NCBI GenBank assembly: GCA_944470555.2
Contig: OX104127.1
Span: 98,480,708-98,544,707, forward strand
Direction of reading: 5' to 3'
DNA: 64,000 nucleotides
Source of the DNA: Heterobilharzia americana
Lineage: Eukaryota; Platyhelminthes; Trematoda; Strigeidida; Schistosomatidae
The notes beneath the pieces are model-generated. The model saw nothing but the letters and a program-made list of their open reading frames with translations. It was not told where the DNA came from and ran no database searches. Every line of letters begins with the position of its first letter. The first letter of the stretch is position 1. The position numbers were made by a program, and so were the translations under genes. Shown here in pieces: positions 1-9,161 of the stretch.

Positions 1-702
1 AACCCTAACCAGACAGTAAGTCAAAACCTCTGCCCATCCGTACTAGTCGACCCACAGATGCAGCCTCAAATTTGAATGAACGATGCACGATATCGAAGTG
101 TCGATTACTTGCGCGAGGTTTCCTCCTTAACTCACGTGCGATATACGGATATGTTACACATGTGTTCACTATGCTTCTCATTTCACTGCAACATCTGACA
201 CCACTGTGTCCAGTGTCACTTATCCAGCAACTAGCCATTTTAGCAGAACCTCCACTTGTCCTCAGCCTAGTGAGATTCTTAACCAGACGAATCCCACACA
301 GCTCTGTTAAGCATCCTGTAAAGCGTTCCTCAGTAGTCGTGTTTCTTCTTCATAACCAGTTTGCTCAGGAGTGACTCAATAGTGTTTGTCTGCCGAGTTC
401 GGTTGTCAGTTCTTACTGACAGTTTGGTGGATTTTGCACGCACACTTTCATGTGCATTGCGGTTGGACTACTAATCATCGGTATTCAGGTTGTTATGCTC
501 TCTTTTCCGCACTTCGTTGTAGCAGTGATTAGTGGCATGAGGTAGGTATCATCTGTGCACTTCTGCCTACCAAAGTTACTGTCACACTTCACACTAGTCA
601 ACCTGAATGCATTCATCTTCTGCAGATTAGATGTGGCCTCTGTGTACTTTCACCCACACTCTGCATGCTATCATGAATCTCAGGTAGACAAGCTGTATCC
701 AG

Positions 703-729
703 GGGTCTCAACGACTCACGTACAAGCGA
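703..729 (+). CDS. possible 27-bp micro-exon (repeated at 2274-2300)
   Basis: A 27-bp segment lies between an AG and a GTAAGC donor. It is open in phase 1 (VSTTHVQA plus split codons), the same phase as the stronger exons downstream. The acceptor lacks a good pyrimidine tract, and the donor is the start of an AAGC microsatellite, so this is a weak call. The identical segment occurs in the second tandem unit at 2274-2300. Confidence 0.25.
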
Positions 730-776
730 GTAAGCAAGCAAGCAAGCAAGCACACACAAACACACACACACACCAT
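728..776 (+). repeat. AAGC and AC microsatellite
   Basis: Short arrays of AAGC followed by AC units. The same array is present at 2299-2347 in the second tandem unit, so it predates the duplication. Confidence 0.85.
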
Positions 777-881
777 ACACAGTGACCGATGTCGATTCAC
801 CGTTACTCGTTAACTCACATCACTGACTACTTCAACATACACACTCTCTCATTCTCGTCATGTTTCCTCCTCTTTCCACAG

Positions 882-941
882 GCACCACTGTGAAGCCCGC
901 CACAACCACAAGCACAACCACCACGAAGAAGGCTGAACCAA
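882..941 (+). CDS. 60-bp Thr-rich micro-exon, copy 1
   Basis: Exon predicted from splice signals. A long pyrimidine tract runs into CACAG at 877-881, and the donor GTGAGT starts at 942. The 60 bp between are a multiple of 3. Read in phase 1 they encode TTVKPATTTSTTTTKKAEP with one split codon at each end. The peptide is rich in Thr with Pro and Lys, like an O-glycosylated stalk or mucin-type segment. Short symmetric exons of this kind are the hallmark of schistosome micro-exon genes, many of which encode secreted proteins of the gut, glands or tegument. I do not recognise the particular gene. No signal-peptide exon is visible and it probably lies left of the window. The exon recurs unchanged at 2453-2512. 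Evidence is sequence-only; RNA would settle it. Confidence 0.6.
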
Positions 942-1311
942 GTGAGTTCAATCATGATTTTTGCCAATTATGCATCATTTGGAGTCAGCACACTAGCATG
1001 CTTTTGTCGAGTATTTTCGAGACGAGTAGTCACACCAACGGCTCACATTTTGCCACAGCCAGTCTACACACCCATGCTAAATATGCACACAGTGTGCATA
1101 TATTACTCTCACTGAGGTTGTTGGGAGAGATGTGCATGCTGTTCGACTCTATGTGTTCAGTGGAGTCCAGCCCGTCTATCTTTGCTGAGCCTTTTCCCAC
1201 GAATAGCATAAGTGCACAAACGGTCCACTCTCTGCATAAAAATCACTGTGAATAGCTCCACGTGACTACTTCCACAAACACAGCAAGTGTTTGGTTGAGC
1301 ATTGTGGCAAG

Positions 1312-1340
1312 CAGACAGACAGACAGACAGGCAGGCAGAC
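1312..1340 (+). repeat. GACA/GGCA microsatellite
   Basis: A short array of GACA units passing into GGCA, found only in the part of the tandem unit that the second copy lacks. Confidence 0.8.
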
Positions 1341-2452
1341 GAAAGCATCAAACATGTGCAATCTGTCCTACATCCTGTATACGGAGTCCACTGCTGTGCT
1401 TGCGAACGTGAACACGATCATTTGACGGAGTCCAGTGTAGCCTGATGTGGTCGTCCTTCGTCAGTCTGTGAGAGAAAACACCAGTGTTCCAGCATCTCTG
1501 TCATGTACCAATCAACCTAATCGGCAGTCCAAAACAACCACCGCTTCCCTCACTCGTTTATGTGAGCGATGAACCCTAACCAGACAGTAAGTCAAAACCT
1601 CTGCCCATCCGTACTTGTCGACCCACAGATGCAGCCTCAAATTTGAATGAACGATGCACGATATCGAAGTGTCGATTACTTGCGCGAGGTTTCCTCCTTA
1701 ACTCACGTGCGATATACGGATATGTTACACATGTGTTCACTATGCTTCTCATTTCACTGCAACATCTGACACCACTGTGTCCAGTGTCACTTATCCAGCA
1801 ACTAGCCATTTTAGCAGAACCTCCACTTGTCCTCAGCCTAGTGAGATTCTTAACCAGACGAATCCCACACAGCTCTGTTAAGCATCCTGTAAAGCGTTCC
1901 TCAGTAGTCGTGTTTCTTCTTCATAACCAGTTTGCTCAGGAGTGACTCAATAGTGTTTGTCTGCCGAGTTCGGTTGTCAGTTCTTACTGACAGTTTGGTG
2001 GATTTTGCACGCACACTTTCATGTGCATTGCGGTTGGACTACTAATCATCGGTATTCAGGTTGTTATGCTCTCTTTTCCGCACTTCGTTGTAGCAGTGAT
2101 TAGTGGCATGAGGTAGGTATCATCTGTGCACTTCTGCCTACCAAAGTTACTGTCACACTTCACACTAGTCAACCTGAATGCATTCATCTTCTGCAGATTA
2201 GATGTGGCCTCTGTGTACTTTCACCCACACTCTGCATGCTATCATGAATCTCAGGTAGACAAGCTGTATCCAGGGGTCTCAACGACTCACGTACAAGCGA
2301 GTAAGCAAGCAAGCAAGCAAGCACACACAAACACACACACACACCATACACAGTGACCGATGTCGATTCACCGTTACTCGTTAACTCACATCACTGACTA
2401 CTTCAACATACACACTCTCTCATTCTCGTCATGTTTCCTCCTCTTTCCACAG

Positions 2453-2512
2453 GCACCACTGTGAAGCCCGCCACAACCACAAGCACAACCACCACGAAGA
2501 AGGCTGAACCAA
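2453..2512 (+). CDS. 60-bp Thr-rich micro-exon, copy 2
   Basis: Second copy of the exon at 882-941, offset by 1571 bp. The same pyrimidine-rich acceptor ends at 2452 and the same GTGAGT donor starts at 2513. Because the exon is phase 1 on both sides, including both copies in a transcript would repeat the Thr-rich segment without shifting the frame. Skipping one would also keep the frame. It is followed by the 45-bp exon at 3682. The conserved splice sites suggest both copies can be used, but this is inference. Confidence 0.58.
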
Positions 2513-2847
2513 GTGAGTTCAATCATGATTTTTGCCAATTATGCATCATTTGGAGTCAGCACACTAGCATGCTTTTGTCGAGTATTTTCGAGACGAGTAG
2601 TCACACCAACGGCTCACATTTTGCCACAGCCAGTCTACACACCCATGCTAAATATGCACACAGTGTGCATATATTACTCTCACTGAGGTTGTTGGGAGAG
2701 ATGTGCATGCTGTTCGACTCTATGTGTTCAGTGGAGTCCAGTCCGTCTATCTTTGCTGAGCCTTTTCCCACGAATAGCATAAGTGCACAAACGGTCCACT
2801 CTCTGCATAAAAATCACTGTGAATAGCTCCACGTGACTACTTCCACA

Positions 2848-3320
2848 CACTTAGTAGTTTTTGGTTTCAGGATTTGGTTGAGGATATTTACGTTTGCGAT
2901 TCTTAAATTGGTGTACTCTTTGCGCTCATCTGCTTGCTGTCTCCTCTCCTTATTTTCTGATATATCCTTTTTCATAGATTTTGTTTTTCCATTTTCTGCT
3001 GAATTTTATTGATGGTGACATATTTTGAATGGTTCTTTTCGAGTTCTGCTATTGTGTTTGCTGATTTTTCTGGGTTTTTTTATATTTATATCATTTTTTA
3101 GTTTTGCTTTTGATATCTATTTACTTCTCTTTAGAATTCTCGATTCAATGGTTTTTGGTTATTCCTCGGAGTTTTTTATCTACATTGCGGATGCTTATAT
3201 GTTTGTAATGGTTTCCTTTTTGCGTGTCGCTTTTCTGCTTCAATACTTTTGCCTCATATAAACTCTCATATTTTTCATATAACATCTTAGGAGGGAATTG
3301 TTCAGTAATTTTTTTACAAA
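2848..3320. other. T-rich intronic spacer
   Basis: A T-rich stretch after the abrupt end of the second tandem unit. Its open frames are low-complexity hydrophobic translations of T-rich DNA. I see no exon, RNA or element here. If the micro-exon gene model holds, this is intron. Confidence 0.5.
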
Positions 3321-3531
3321 ACAACCGGTTTTCGTTTATTTTCAAAACAGGTGCGACTTCACCTTTGAGCTCCTATTACACTATAGACTGATCACCCTTT
3401 TCTCTCTCTCTCTCTCTCTCATTCACGTGAGCGTGCTGGACTGCAACCAGAATGTGCCACATCTGTTCATATCATGACACAAACTTAAGTCATGTGTAAA
3501 TCTTCATTCTCATCTTGTTCGGTGCACATCG
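3321..3531 (+). repeat. about 200-bp intronic repeat, copy A
   Basis: This segment is repeated at 5309-5513 with only a few substitutions and a different length of the internal TC array (about 3401-3420). It lies about 150 bp upstream of the 45-bp micro-exon. A direct repeat of intronic DNA inside this locus fits further segmental duplication of exon-bearing units. Confidence 0.9.
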
Positions 3532-3681
3532 ACTTATACATGTGTGTTTTCAGTGGATGACTGTCATAAATGCTTTCACTAGCGTAATCTCACTAGTGAT
3601 TTGCCCTCCTTCGAATGATTGTCACATTGAATTTTTTGGATCTTACGATAATGGTGTGTTTTACTCTTTCTCATTTGGCAG

Positions 3682-3726
3682 TCAAAAGGGTACCGATCTT
3701 TGCCATCCCTCGTCCGGAAGTCAGAC
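3682..3726 (+). CDS. 45-bp micro-exon
   Basis: The acceptor TTTGGCAG ends at 3681 after a pyrimidine-rich stretch. The donor GTAAGT at 3727 matches the consensus perfectly. The 45 bp are a multiple of 3. All three frames are open. Phase 1, shared with the flanking exons, gives KRVPIFAIPRPEVR plus split codons, a basic, Pro-containing peptide. Neighbouring predicted exons are the Thr-rich pair upstream and the 27-bp exon at 4188. I do not recognise the protein. It may be part of a secreted micro-exon gene product. Confidence 0.55.
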
Positions 3727-4187
3727 GTAAGTTACAGTTGTCTGTCGCTTCACCCTATGCTAGGTTTTGATTGTCTGCCTAAATCCACTCAGATAAACAC
3801 TTGTCTTTCCCCTTCACTACTATTCATAATGGATGCATCTAAATGGCTATTCGCGTTCATTGTAATTGCATAGTTGACAGTGTGGAAAATACACACTGAT
3901 AACTCATGACATTCGCCTTCATGATGTTATGCACATATTTCCACTTGTGTACTTTTCTCCATACGTGAACGCCAAATGCATTAACGCTGGAATAAACAGT
4001 TGGCACAGACACATGGAAGAACCGAACTCCCGCTTTTACCATTTCAAACCGTACATTGTTCTCATTCAACAATGCAAAATTACAAGTGCTTAGCTTGAAA
4101 CTGTGTTGTATTCTAGCTGACTTGCTCAGTGTATGTGAACAATACACACATTCACTTCACTCACCTGTGCTTCTCATTCCTTTTCAG
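3727..4187. other. predicted intron
   Basis: The DNA between the 45-bp and 27-bp micro-exons starts GTAAGT and ends with a long pyrimidine tract and TTTTCAG. Nothing else is recognisable inside it. Confidence 0.45.
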
Positions 4188-4214
4188 CGATATATAGACC
4201 GGTCGCACCACTAG
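4188..4214 (+). CDS. 27-bp micro-exon
   Basis: A strong acceptor (long pyrimidine tract, TTTTCAG ending at 4187) and a strong donor GTATGT at 4215 bracket 27 bp. Phases 0 and 2 contain a stop, and only phase 1 is open (IYRPVAPL plus split codons). That is the phase of the other predicted exons, which is independent support for the model. The exon lies 461 bp after the 45-bp exon and 92 bp before a 12-bp candidate exon. Confidence 0.58.
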   Translation, partial: RYIDRSHH

Positions 4215-4306
4215 GTATGTTCACTCTTTTCCCTTGTGTTGGGTGCTTTCTTTGATTTTACTGTCTTGCATAATTTGGTTGTCTGTGATGTCACCTATGC
4301 CTACAG

Positions 4307-4318
4307 GAATGTGTACAA
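4307..4318 (+). CDS. 12-bp micro-exon candidate
   Basis: A pyrimidine-rich tract ends in CCTACAG at 4306, and the donor GTAAGG starts at 4319, leaving a 12-bp exon. In phase 1 it adds four codons including Met-Cys-Thr. Exons this small occur in schistosome micro-exon genes but are easily produced by chance pairs of splice-like sites. The preceding 92-bp intron would be short. The support is the quality of both sites, the divisibility by 3 and the position in line with the other exons. Confidence 0.42.
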
Positions 4319-4416
4319 GTAAGGAATATTCACTCATGAGAATGAAAAGTTTTAACCAGGATAGAGTACACTGAGTTGCCTAACAGTATTTCTCGGTCCC
4401 ATCCCTGATTAATTAG

Positions 4417-4443
4417 ACTGCATTTTGAGAATGGAAGGAAAAT
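4417..4443 (+). CDS. possible 27-bp micro-exon
   Basis: A pyrimidine-rich tract ends in AATTAG at 4416 and a weaker donor GTAATG starts at 4444. The 27 bp are open in phase 1 (CILRMEGK plus split codons), continuing the phase of the upstream exons. The donor matches consensus only partly, so this is a tentative continuation of the gene. Confidence 0.22.
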
Positions 4444-5308
4444 GTAATGGTCGGGAGCCAGTTACTCAAATACCTCCACCGGTCTCTGTGTTAGAATAAG
4501 GAGTGACTCAGGTGGCTAGTCGATCCCCTTCTGTTACTTTGTAGTTCATCTTCGGATGGAATGAAGAAGCTGGATGCGATAGTCAAATTATTACATATAG
4601 ATTTGGTTTGTCTGAAACTGAGTCTAGCCAGGACGTATCAAACTCAAGTGGATAAATTTACACATGACATGTAGGTGGCGCACTAGTGTGTCATCAGCAA
4701 CGAAAAGAGAAGTCGCCTGTACTTCCTAATTGACACTTGAAAGTTTGAGGAGTTCGTGCAGTTGACTTTAACTAAACTCTCCATTTCCACTCGTTCACCT
4801 GTCTGACACGCATCCAAAACTCACCACTCACACTCAAGTTGTCAAATTTCTGGAAGATGACAGCCACAATTCGGTATCACTAGTGATGAGCGTAGAAAAA
4901 GTAACACTGATTTCAAATGTCAGTTTATGTGTACCGAGGTATGCGCACACGAAACCGTTTACTGAGGAGAGGTAGTGAGTGGACAGATTCATCTCACTCT
5001 GATCAAGTCATTCATATATAGCGCGAAGTCTTCTTGTGACCTGATGGCTGACTCACTTTCTTCATAAGGAATCCATCGGGCAAGATGACGTTGGTGAGGT
5101 TGGGTGTCCCGTTAATCCACCCTCCTCCATTTATACGCTGTTCACGCTGTCACACTCCTTCACATCTCACCTTCTAGTGGATCCATACTCATTTCGGTCG
5201 AAAAAACTGGTTAACCCTCCCATCCATTCTCACTTTACTCGGATCCTTCCTTGTTGTTTCATTCACTGCTTCCGTGTAAAAGTTTATGTTTGCGAGTTTG
5301 TGTACAAC
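4444..5308. other. unassigned, possibly 3' part of the micro-exon locus
   Basis: No open frame of note and no repeat recognised. A 25-bp interval at 5069-5093 has splice-like ends, but its length is not divisible by 3. Confidence 0.4.
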
Positions 5309-5513
5309 ACAACCGGTTTTCGTTTATTTTCAAAACAGGTGCGACTTCACCTTTGAGCTCCTGTTACACTATAGACCGATCACCCTTTTCTCTCTCTCTC
5401 TCTCTCATTCACGTGAGCGTGCTGGACAGCAACCAGTATGTGCCACATCTGTTCATATCATGACACAAACTTAAGTCATGTGTAAATCTTCATTCTCGTC
5501 CTGGTCAATGCAC
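5309..5513 (+). repeat. about 200-bp intronic repeat, copy B
   Basis: Copy of 3321-3531 with a few substitutions and a shorter TC array. No micro-exon with good splice sites follows it, unlike copy A. Confidence 0.9.
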
Positions 5514-7767
5514 ACATAGATGTAATCAATAAAACCCCATTAAGTAAAACTGGTATCGATACATCGATGCTTATTAAGGCAATTTATTCAGTGTAACTAC
5601 CCATTTAACCGATCCGCGACAGATTTTCTGCCTTAAGCATATATATTTTTAGATTTCACTACTTTATAAACATTTTTTAAACTAATGAACACTGTTAAGA
5701 CACCGCATTACCCTACGTCTAAAGAATTTGATTCGCTTTCTCAAGTTAACTGAAGCGACTGTACTCCATCTTGACAATTTAGCACTCCGTAGTTGTCAGC
5801 ATACATGAACTGGTGTTCACATTCGACATACTGTAAATTGAGTTGAAAACAAACTATGTGTGAACTTATCACTGTCTTGAGAACTTATGGATTAAGTTCT
5901 GGGAACCAGTCCTCAACAGAGAAACAATTTCATATGATATTTCTTAGAAAACTGATCCAATCTGGAATGAGAATTGACTGATATGGATTTTACTTCTTTC
6001 TTTTGCAAGTATGAAACACGTTTTTATTTCATAAAATTTTAACATTAACTAGGAATATCGAGGGATTAGTTTACACAGTTCTTACTTGTTTGCATTTTCT
6101 AGCCTCGGTAAGTTTCTTCATATGCACCACATTTGATGTACATTTCTTCACCTTGGTGTAAAGTTCTCATGACAGTTTAGTTGATTTAGGTGAAACATTT
6201 TTTCTTCTATTTTCAAGAGCTTTGTTATGACTTCTGCACATTCATTGTGAATTATTTAGGTGTCAAGTTTACTTTGCATGCTAAAACCTTTTTTCACTAT
6301 ACTTTGTAGCAGACTAGCATGTTTGTCAGCTAAGTTGTGTTGCAATAAAGTCATCGTTATAGACACCTCCCCTAAGCCACTTTCGTATCGTACTGTACTC
6401 ACCTTAGTTGTAAAATGAGCCTGAAGACATTTGAATACAACAATTCACCAAACCGTTTCTAACTGAAGGAACATTTCACTAACCATTTTGCTACACAGAA
6501 GTCTTGTATGTGACGAAAGCAACGCCATCTTTTTCGGTCATTATACATTTCCGAATGAAATCAAGAAGTATTTTACACTACTGATAGGAAAGTTGGGAAA
6601 ACAATTATTTCCACGCTTGAAGTCATTTATTTTCTCCACGATGTGTTACTAATTTAACTAAACATTAATAATTTAACATTGTGACAGTATGTCTTTTACT
6701 TCAGTGATTAAAAAACATTTTTAGTGTCAACACCACTACTAGTCACTTCCTCATCCTAATGTCAAGCTTCTTAATATTCCTAAGTACCCTTAGGGCTACC
6801 TCTGTCTTACAGTTTCACCTTTTTTTTTATTTCTCCTCCATGTATTATTGAACGAGACTTACACCCTAAAAATTATTATTCGTAATAGAAATGCTGAACA
6901 AAGAAGATTCATTGTTCGTCCAGCTCTCAAGGAAGATTTCGACATTAGGCTACTATACATGGGTGACTGCCGAGTCTAATGACTACGGAAAGACTTAAAG
7001 CAACCATCCAAGGAACATACTGTGCAACATAGGTCAATATCATGGAGAAAACAAAATTTATTTATTTTTGTAAACTTTAATAGCATTTGAACGACAAGGT
7101 CACATTCAATAACTTTTATCAGTGAACCTGGACAAAGTTACATGGATAACCATTTTTATGAAAAATAGCGCAAAAGTATCCCTGTTTCATGGCTTCTAAA
7201 GTTGGGGTGTTACATTTTGGTTCAGGTTTTTAACAACGACCTCAAATAGTTTATTTCGTGTTCTATTAAACTGTTGAGGTATTCAGGTAATTAGATCATG
7301 TTTGCAACGCACTCTAAGCTATTGTTCCTTAATCGCCTACTGAATATCAAAGTAAATACGGTGGCATTTCTCTAAGACGGTTAAATCCTTGAACTATTAT
7401 GCTCATATTTTTTTCTTCTTAAAGTGACCTACAATCTATAAATAATATGTATACTGTGGTTACTGAGGAGTTAGTTCCGTTAGACATTTGGTGCAAAAAT
7501 GTATATCATATTTCTATCCATCAGATGCTTAGCTTGAGTTGCAGATTTTTGTACCGTTTGGATGAGCCGCCATCACCAAAATTACGCTTGCATTTCTGTT
7601 GATTCTTCATTATGGACCGGATGCCCATCCAGAACCAGTTAGCTATTTCACATTATTTCCTTACATACTGTTATTATTAACATCATTCAGATGTAATAAC
7701 CGTTTCGTCTGGAATTATTGTTCTGGGAGTGAATTTGTTGGAAAATTGCATACTGATAATTCCATAC
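5514..7767. other. AT-rich non-coding stretch
   Basis: No credible coding region, RNA gene or recognisable mobile element. Open frames are short and stop-rich in all six frames. Confidence 0.5.
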
Positions 7768-7782
7768 TGTCATACATATTGT

Positions 7783-7852
7783 AATAATGGGCAGTGGCTA
7801 GCAGTGGAATCCAGGATAGGCATTTCGTCCTATTTGGGACTCGTCAGCTGGA
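7783..7852 (-). mobile_element. 5'-truncated Sm-alpha-like SINE, 70 bp
   Basis: A 70-bp insertion between perfect 15-bp direct repeats. On the minus strand it starts with the first strand of hammerhead stem I and ends about 20 nt after the ribozyme, in an ATT-ending tail. The tRNA-derived head expected of Sm-alpha-type schistosome SINEs is absent, so the copy is 5'-truncated almost exactly at the ribozyme. The right-hand repeat runs into TTTGGAATAAAG, a motif also found at 32281 in front of an ATT array. The SINE may therefore have landed in the 3' end of an older retroelement. Confidence 0.75.
7805..7852 (-). ncRNA. type I hammerhead ribozyme (schistosome SINE type)
   Basis: Read on the minus strand. 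TCCAG (7852-7848) and CTGGA (7814-7810) form a 5-bp stem I. The conserved core CTGACGA lies at 7847-7841. GTCC/GGAC (7840-7837 with 7830-7827) form stem II with loop CAAATA. GAAA lies at 7826-7823. A minimal stem III of 2 bp is closed by GCCT, and the cleavage site UAUC ends at 7815. All invariant hammerhead core residues are present; C at the variable core position is allowed. A very short stem III and the CAAATA loop are known features of schistosome Sm-alpha ribozymes, which often act as dimers. Predicted cleavage is between 7815 and 7814. No promoter remains upstream, so this copy is probably not transcribed by itself. Confidence 0.82.
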
Positions 7853-7867
7853 TGTCATACATATTGT

Positions 7868-8729
7868 TTGGAATAAAGCGACTATCACTATCAAATGGAC
7901 ATTTATTATACTCTAACGGTTTCAGGCAGAGGTTAAGTTCAAAATTCACTGAACATCAACATACTAAAGTAATACAGATGAAACGAAACAGTGAAACAAT
8001 CAAAATGAGTGTTTATGTACACATTTTATAATAAAAAGCGCTGGATAGTCCACGTACTAAGCGGTTCATATTTTTCTTGCGGATAGTTTTCTAAATTCTT
8101 CTATCTTTTCCTTGTTTTAAATGGAGGCATTTGAATTTAAGGCGATGATCATACTCAAATTCTATGGTAAGTAAGTATGGGCTGAATTAACTTTTCCAAA
8201 CAGCTAGGATTCTTGTTTGCATTACTACGGACAAGAAAGACGTGATCGATATATTTGCAGTAATATGTATTCCTCTGGATTTCTGATTATAGTCATTTTT
8301 GCCCTAAACAATCCAGTAATATGTTGGCGAAGAATAAGCCTAATAGCAAACTCTCTATCACTGCAATTTGCTAGTACAGTTTGTTGTCAAATTGAGAGAA
8401 GCGTAATTTTCCTTGATTAACTTTCTTGTACAGAGGAAAGTTCGGATTGTTGACATGATTTTTTTACCTTATCTACAGGTATTTTTGCAAACAATAAACA
8501 AATCGTATGATAATGAGTTTACCTGAAACTTTTACATCATGGAAGTGTGTCTTTATAAACTAAAACCTGCCTACCTTCTTCGGATTGGTTTCCATATTTA
8601 TGGTGAACATCAAATCAGTTCATAATATTACTAATATACTATTCAGATTGTGGGTCTCAAGGACACATCCGAATCTAGGACTCTAGGTAGACCATAGAAG
8701 AACCAGTTCTCTGAGCTTTTTGACGTTGG
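7868..8729. other. AT-rich non-coding stretch
   Basis: Nothing recognisable apart from the TTTGGAATAAAG motif at its left edge. Confidence 0.45.
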
Positions 8730-9161
8730 TTAGGTATTGGTAATGTTGTCAGATAACCCTTTCATCAGTAGTTTTTTAAAATCTCTGCTTAATCTTTTTT
8801 CAACCACCATTTTTGTGTTGTCTTCAGGCCTGGAAAACAGGAGTTTTAGTCCATTATTAAAAGTCACTGACACATGAAGATCATCGTTCCAGCTCTTTAT
8901 AACAATATCGAAGCCTTCATCTTGTCTAAGCATAACAATTTTATTCTTTTCCAGTAAACAGTTTACAGCTGATTTACCTTCTTTGTTCAAAAGCTTTGAT
9001 TGTGTCGATGAAGAAAAAATTTTTTTATGTTCTTTGAAGTCTGAAGAGTCAGAAGAATAGATGTATTCATTTCTACCATAGGCTGTTGCTAACCACCAGC
9101 GTTTACTAATCAACTTGAGGTTTCTGGTTAATCTAACTAACAGTAAAATTAATGCCTTCCT
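8730..9161 (-). CDS. candidate terminal exon, unrecognised protein
   Basis: A minus-strand frame is open from about 9161 to a stop at 8730-8732, about 143 codons in otherwise stop-rich AT DNA. At the upstream end CACAG precedes the open frame, a possible acceptor. There is no ATG near the start; the apparent start near 9113 is TTG, so an internal or terminal exon fits better than a whole gene. The composition looks like a real soluble domain: a Trp-Trp pair, several Asp/Glu-Lys stretches, and a region with KSWNDDLHVSVTFNNG followed by a basic, amphipathic end (RDFKKLLMKGLSDN). It lacks RT, endonuclease or gag motifs, so I do not read it as a retroelement. I do not recognise the family. No partner exon was identified. 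Confidence 0.35.
   Translation of the reverse strand, partial: RKALILLLVRLTRNLKLISKRWWLATAYGRNEYIYSSDSSDFKEHKKIFSSSTQSKLLNKEGKSAVNCLLEKNKIVMLRQDEGFDIVIKSWNDDLHVSVTFNNGLKLLFSRPEDNTKMVVEKRLSRDFKKLLMKGLSDNITNT

Larger units (their letters stand above)
1..2847 (+). repeat. 1571-bp tandem duplication containing a micro-exon
   Basis: Positions 1-1276 recur at 1572-2847 with a constant offset of 1571 and only isolated substitutions (for example 45, and 1171 against 2742). The second copy stops at about 2847, where the sequence turns into unrelated T-rich DNA. The first unit has a further 295 bp (1277-1571) that the second lacks. The window opens exactly at the unit start, so more copies may lie to the left. 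Each copy carries a 60-bp exon with strong splice sites, so the duplication multiplies an exon together with its introns. The near-identity implies a recent event or ongoing homogenisation. Confidence 0.95.
7768..7867. repeat. 15-bp target-site duplication around a SINE fragment
   Basis: The 15-mer TGTCATACATATTGT occurs at 7768-7782 and again, exactly, at 7853-7867. It brackets the 70-bp insert at 7783-7852. This is the expected footprint of target-primed insertion. Confidence 0.85.

Noticed and set aside
1..10. AACCCTAACC at the window start (and at 1572) as telomere sequence
   Set aside because: Less than two units, inside a 1571-bp tandem repeat with ordinary sequence around it. The 16-bp run at 13194 is likewise too short to mean a telomere.
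523..541. 19-bp exon between a pyrimidine-rich acceptor and a GTAGGT donor in the tandem unit
   Set aside because: The length is not divisible by 3 with any nearby pair of sites, so it would break the frame.
555..1255. Open frames of 76 to 131 codons in the tandem unit as whole genes
   Set aside because: They run through microsatellite and predicted intron sequence. Only the 60-bp segment with splice sites is supported.
3554..3583. 30-bp micro-exon after TTTTCAG
   Set aside because: Phase 1 contains a stop, so it does not fit the common phase, and the donor (GTAATC) is weak.
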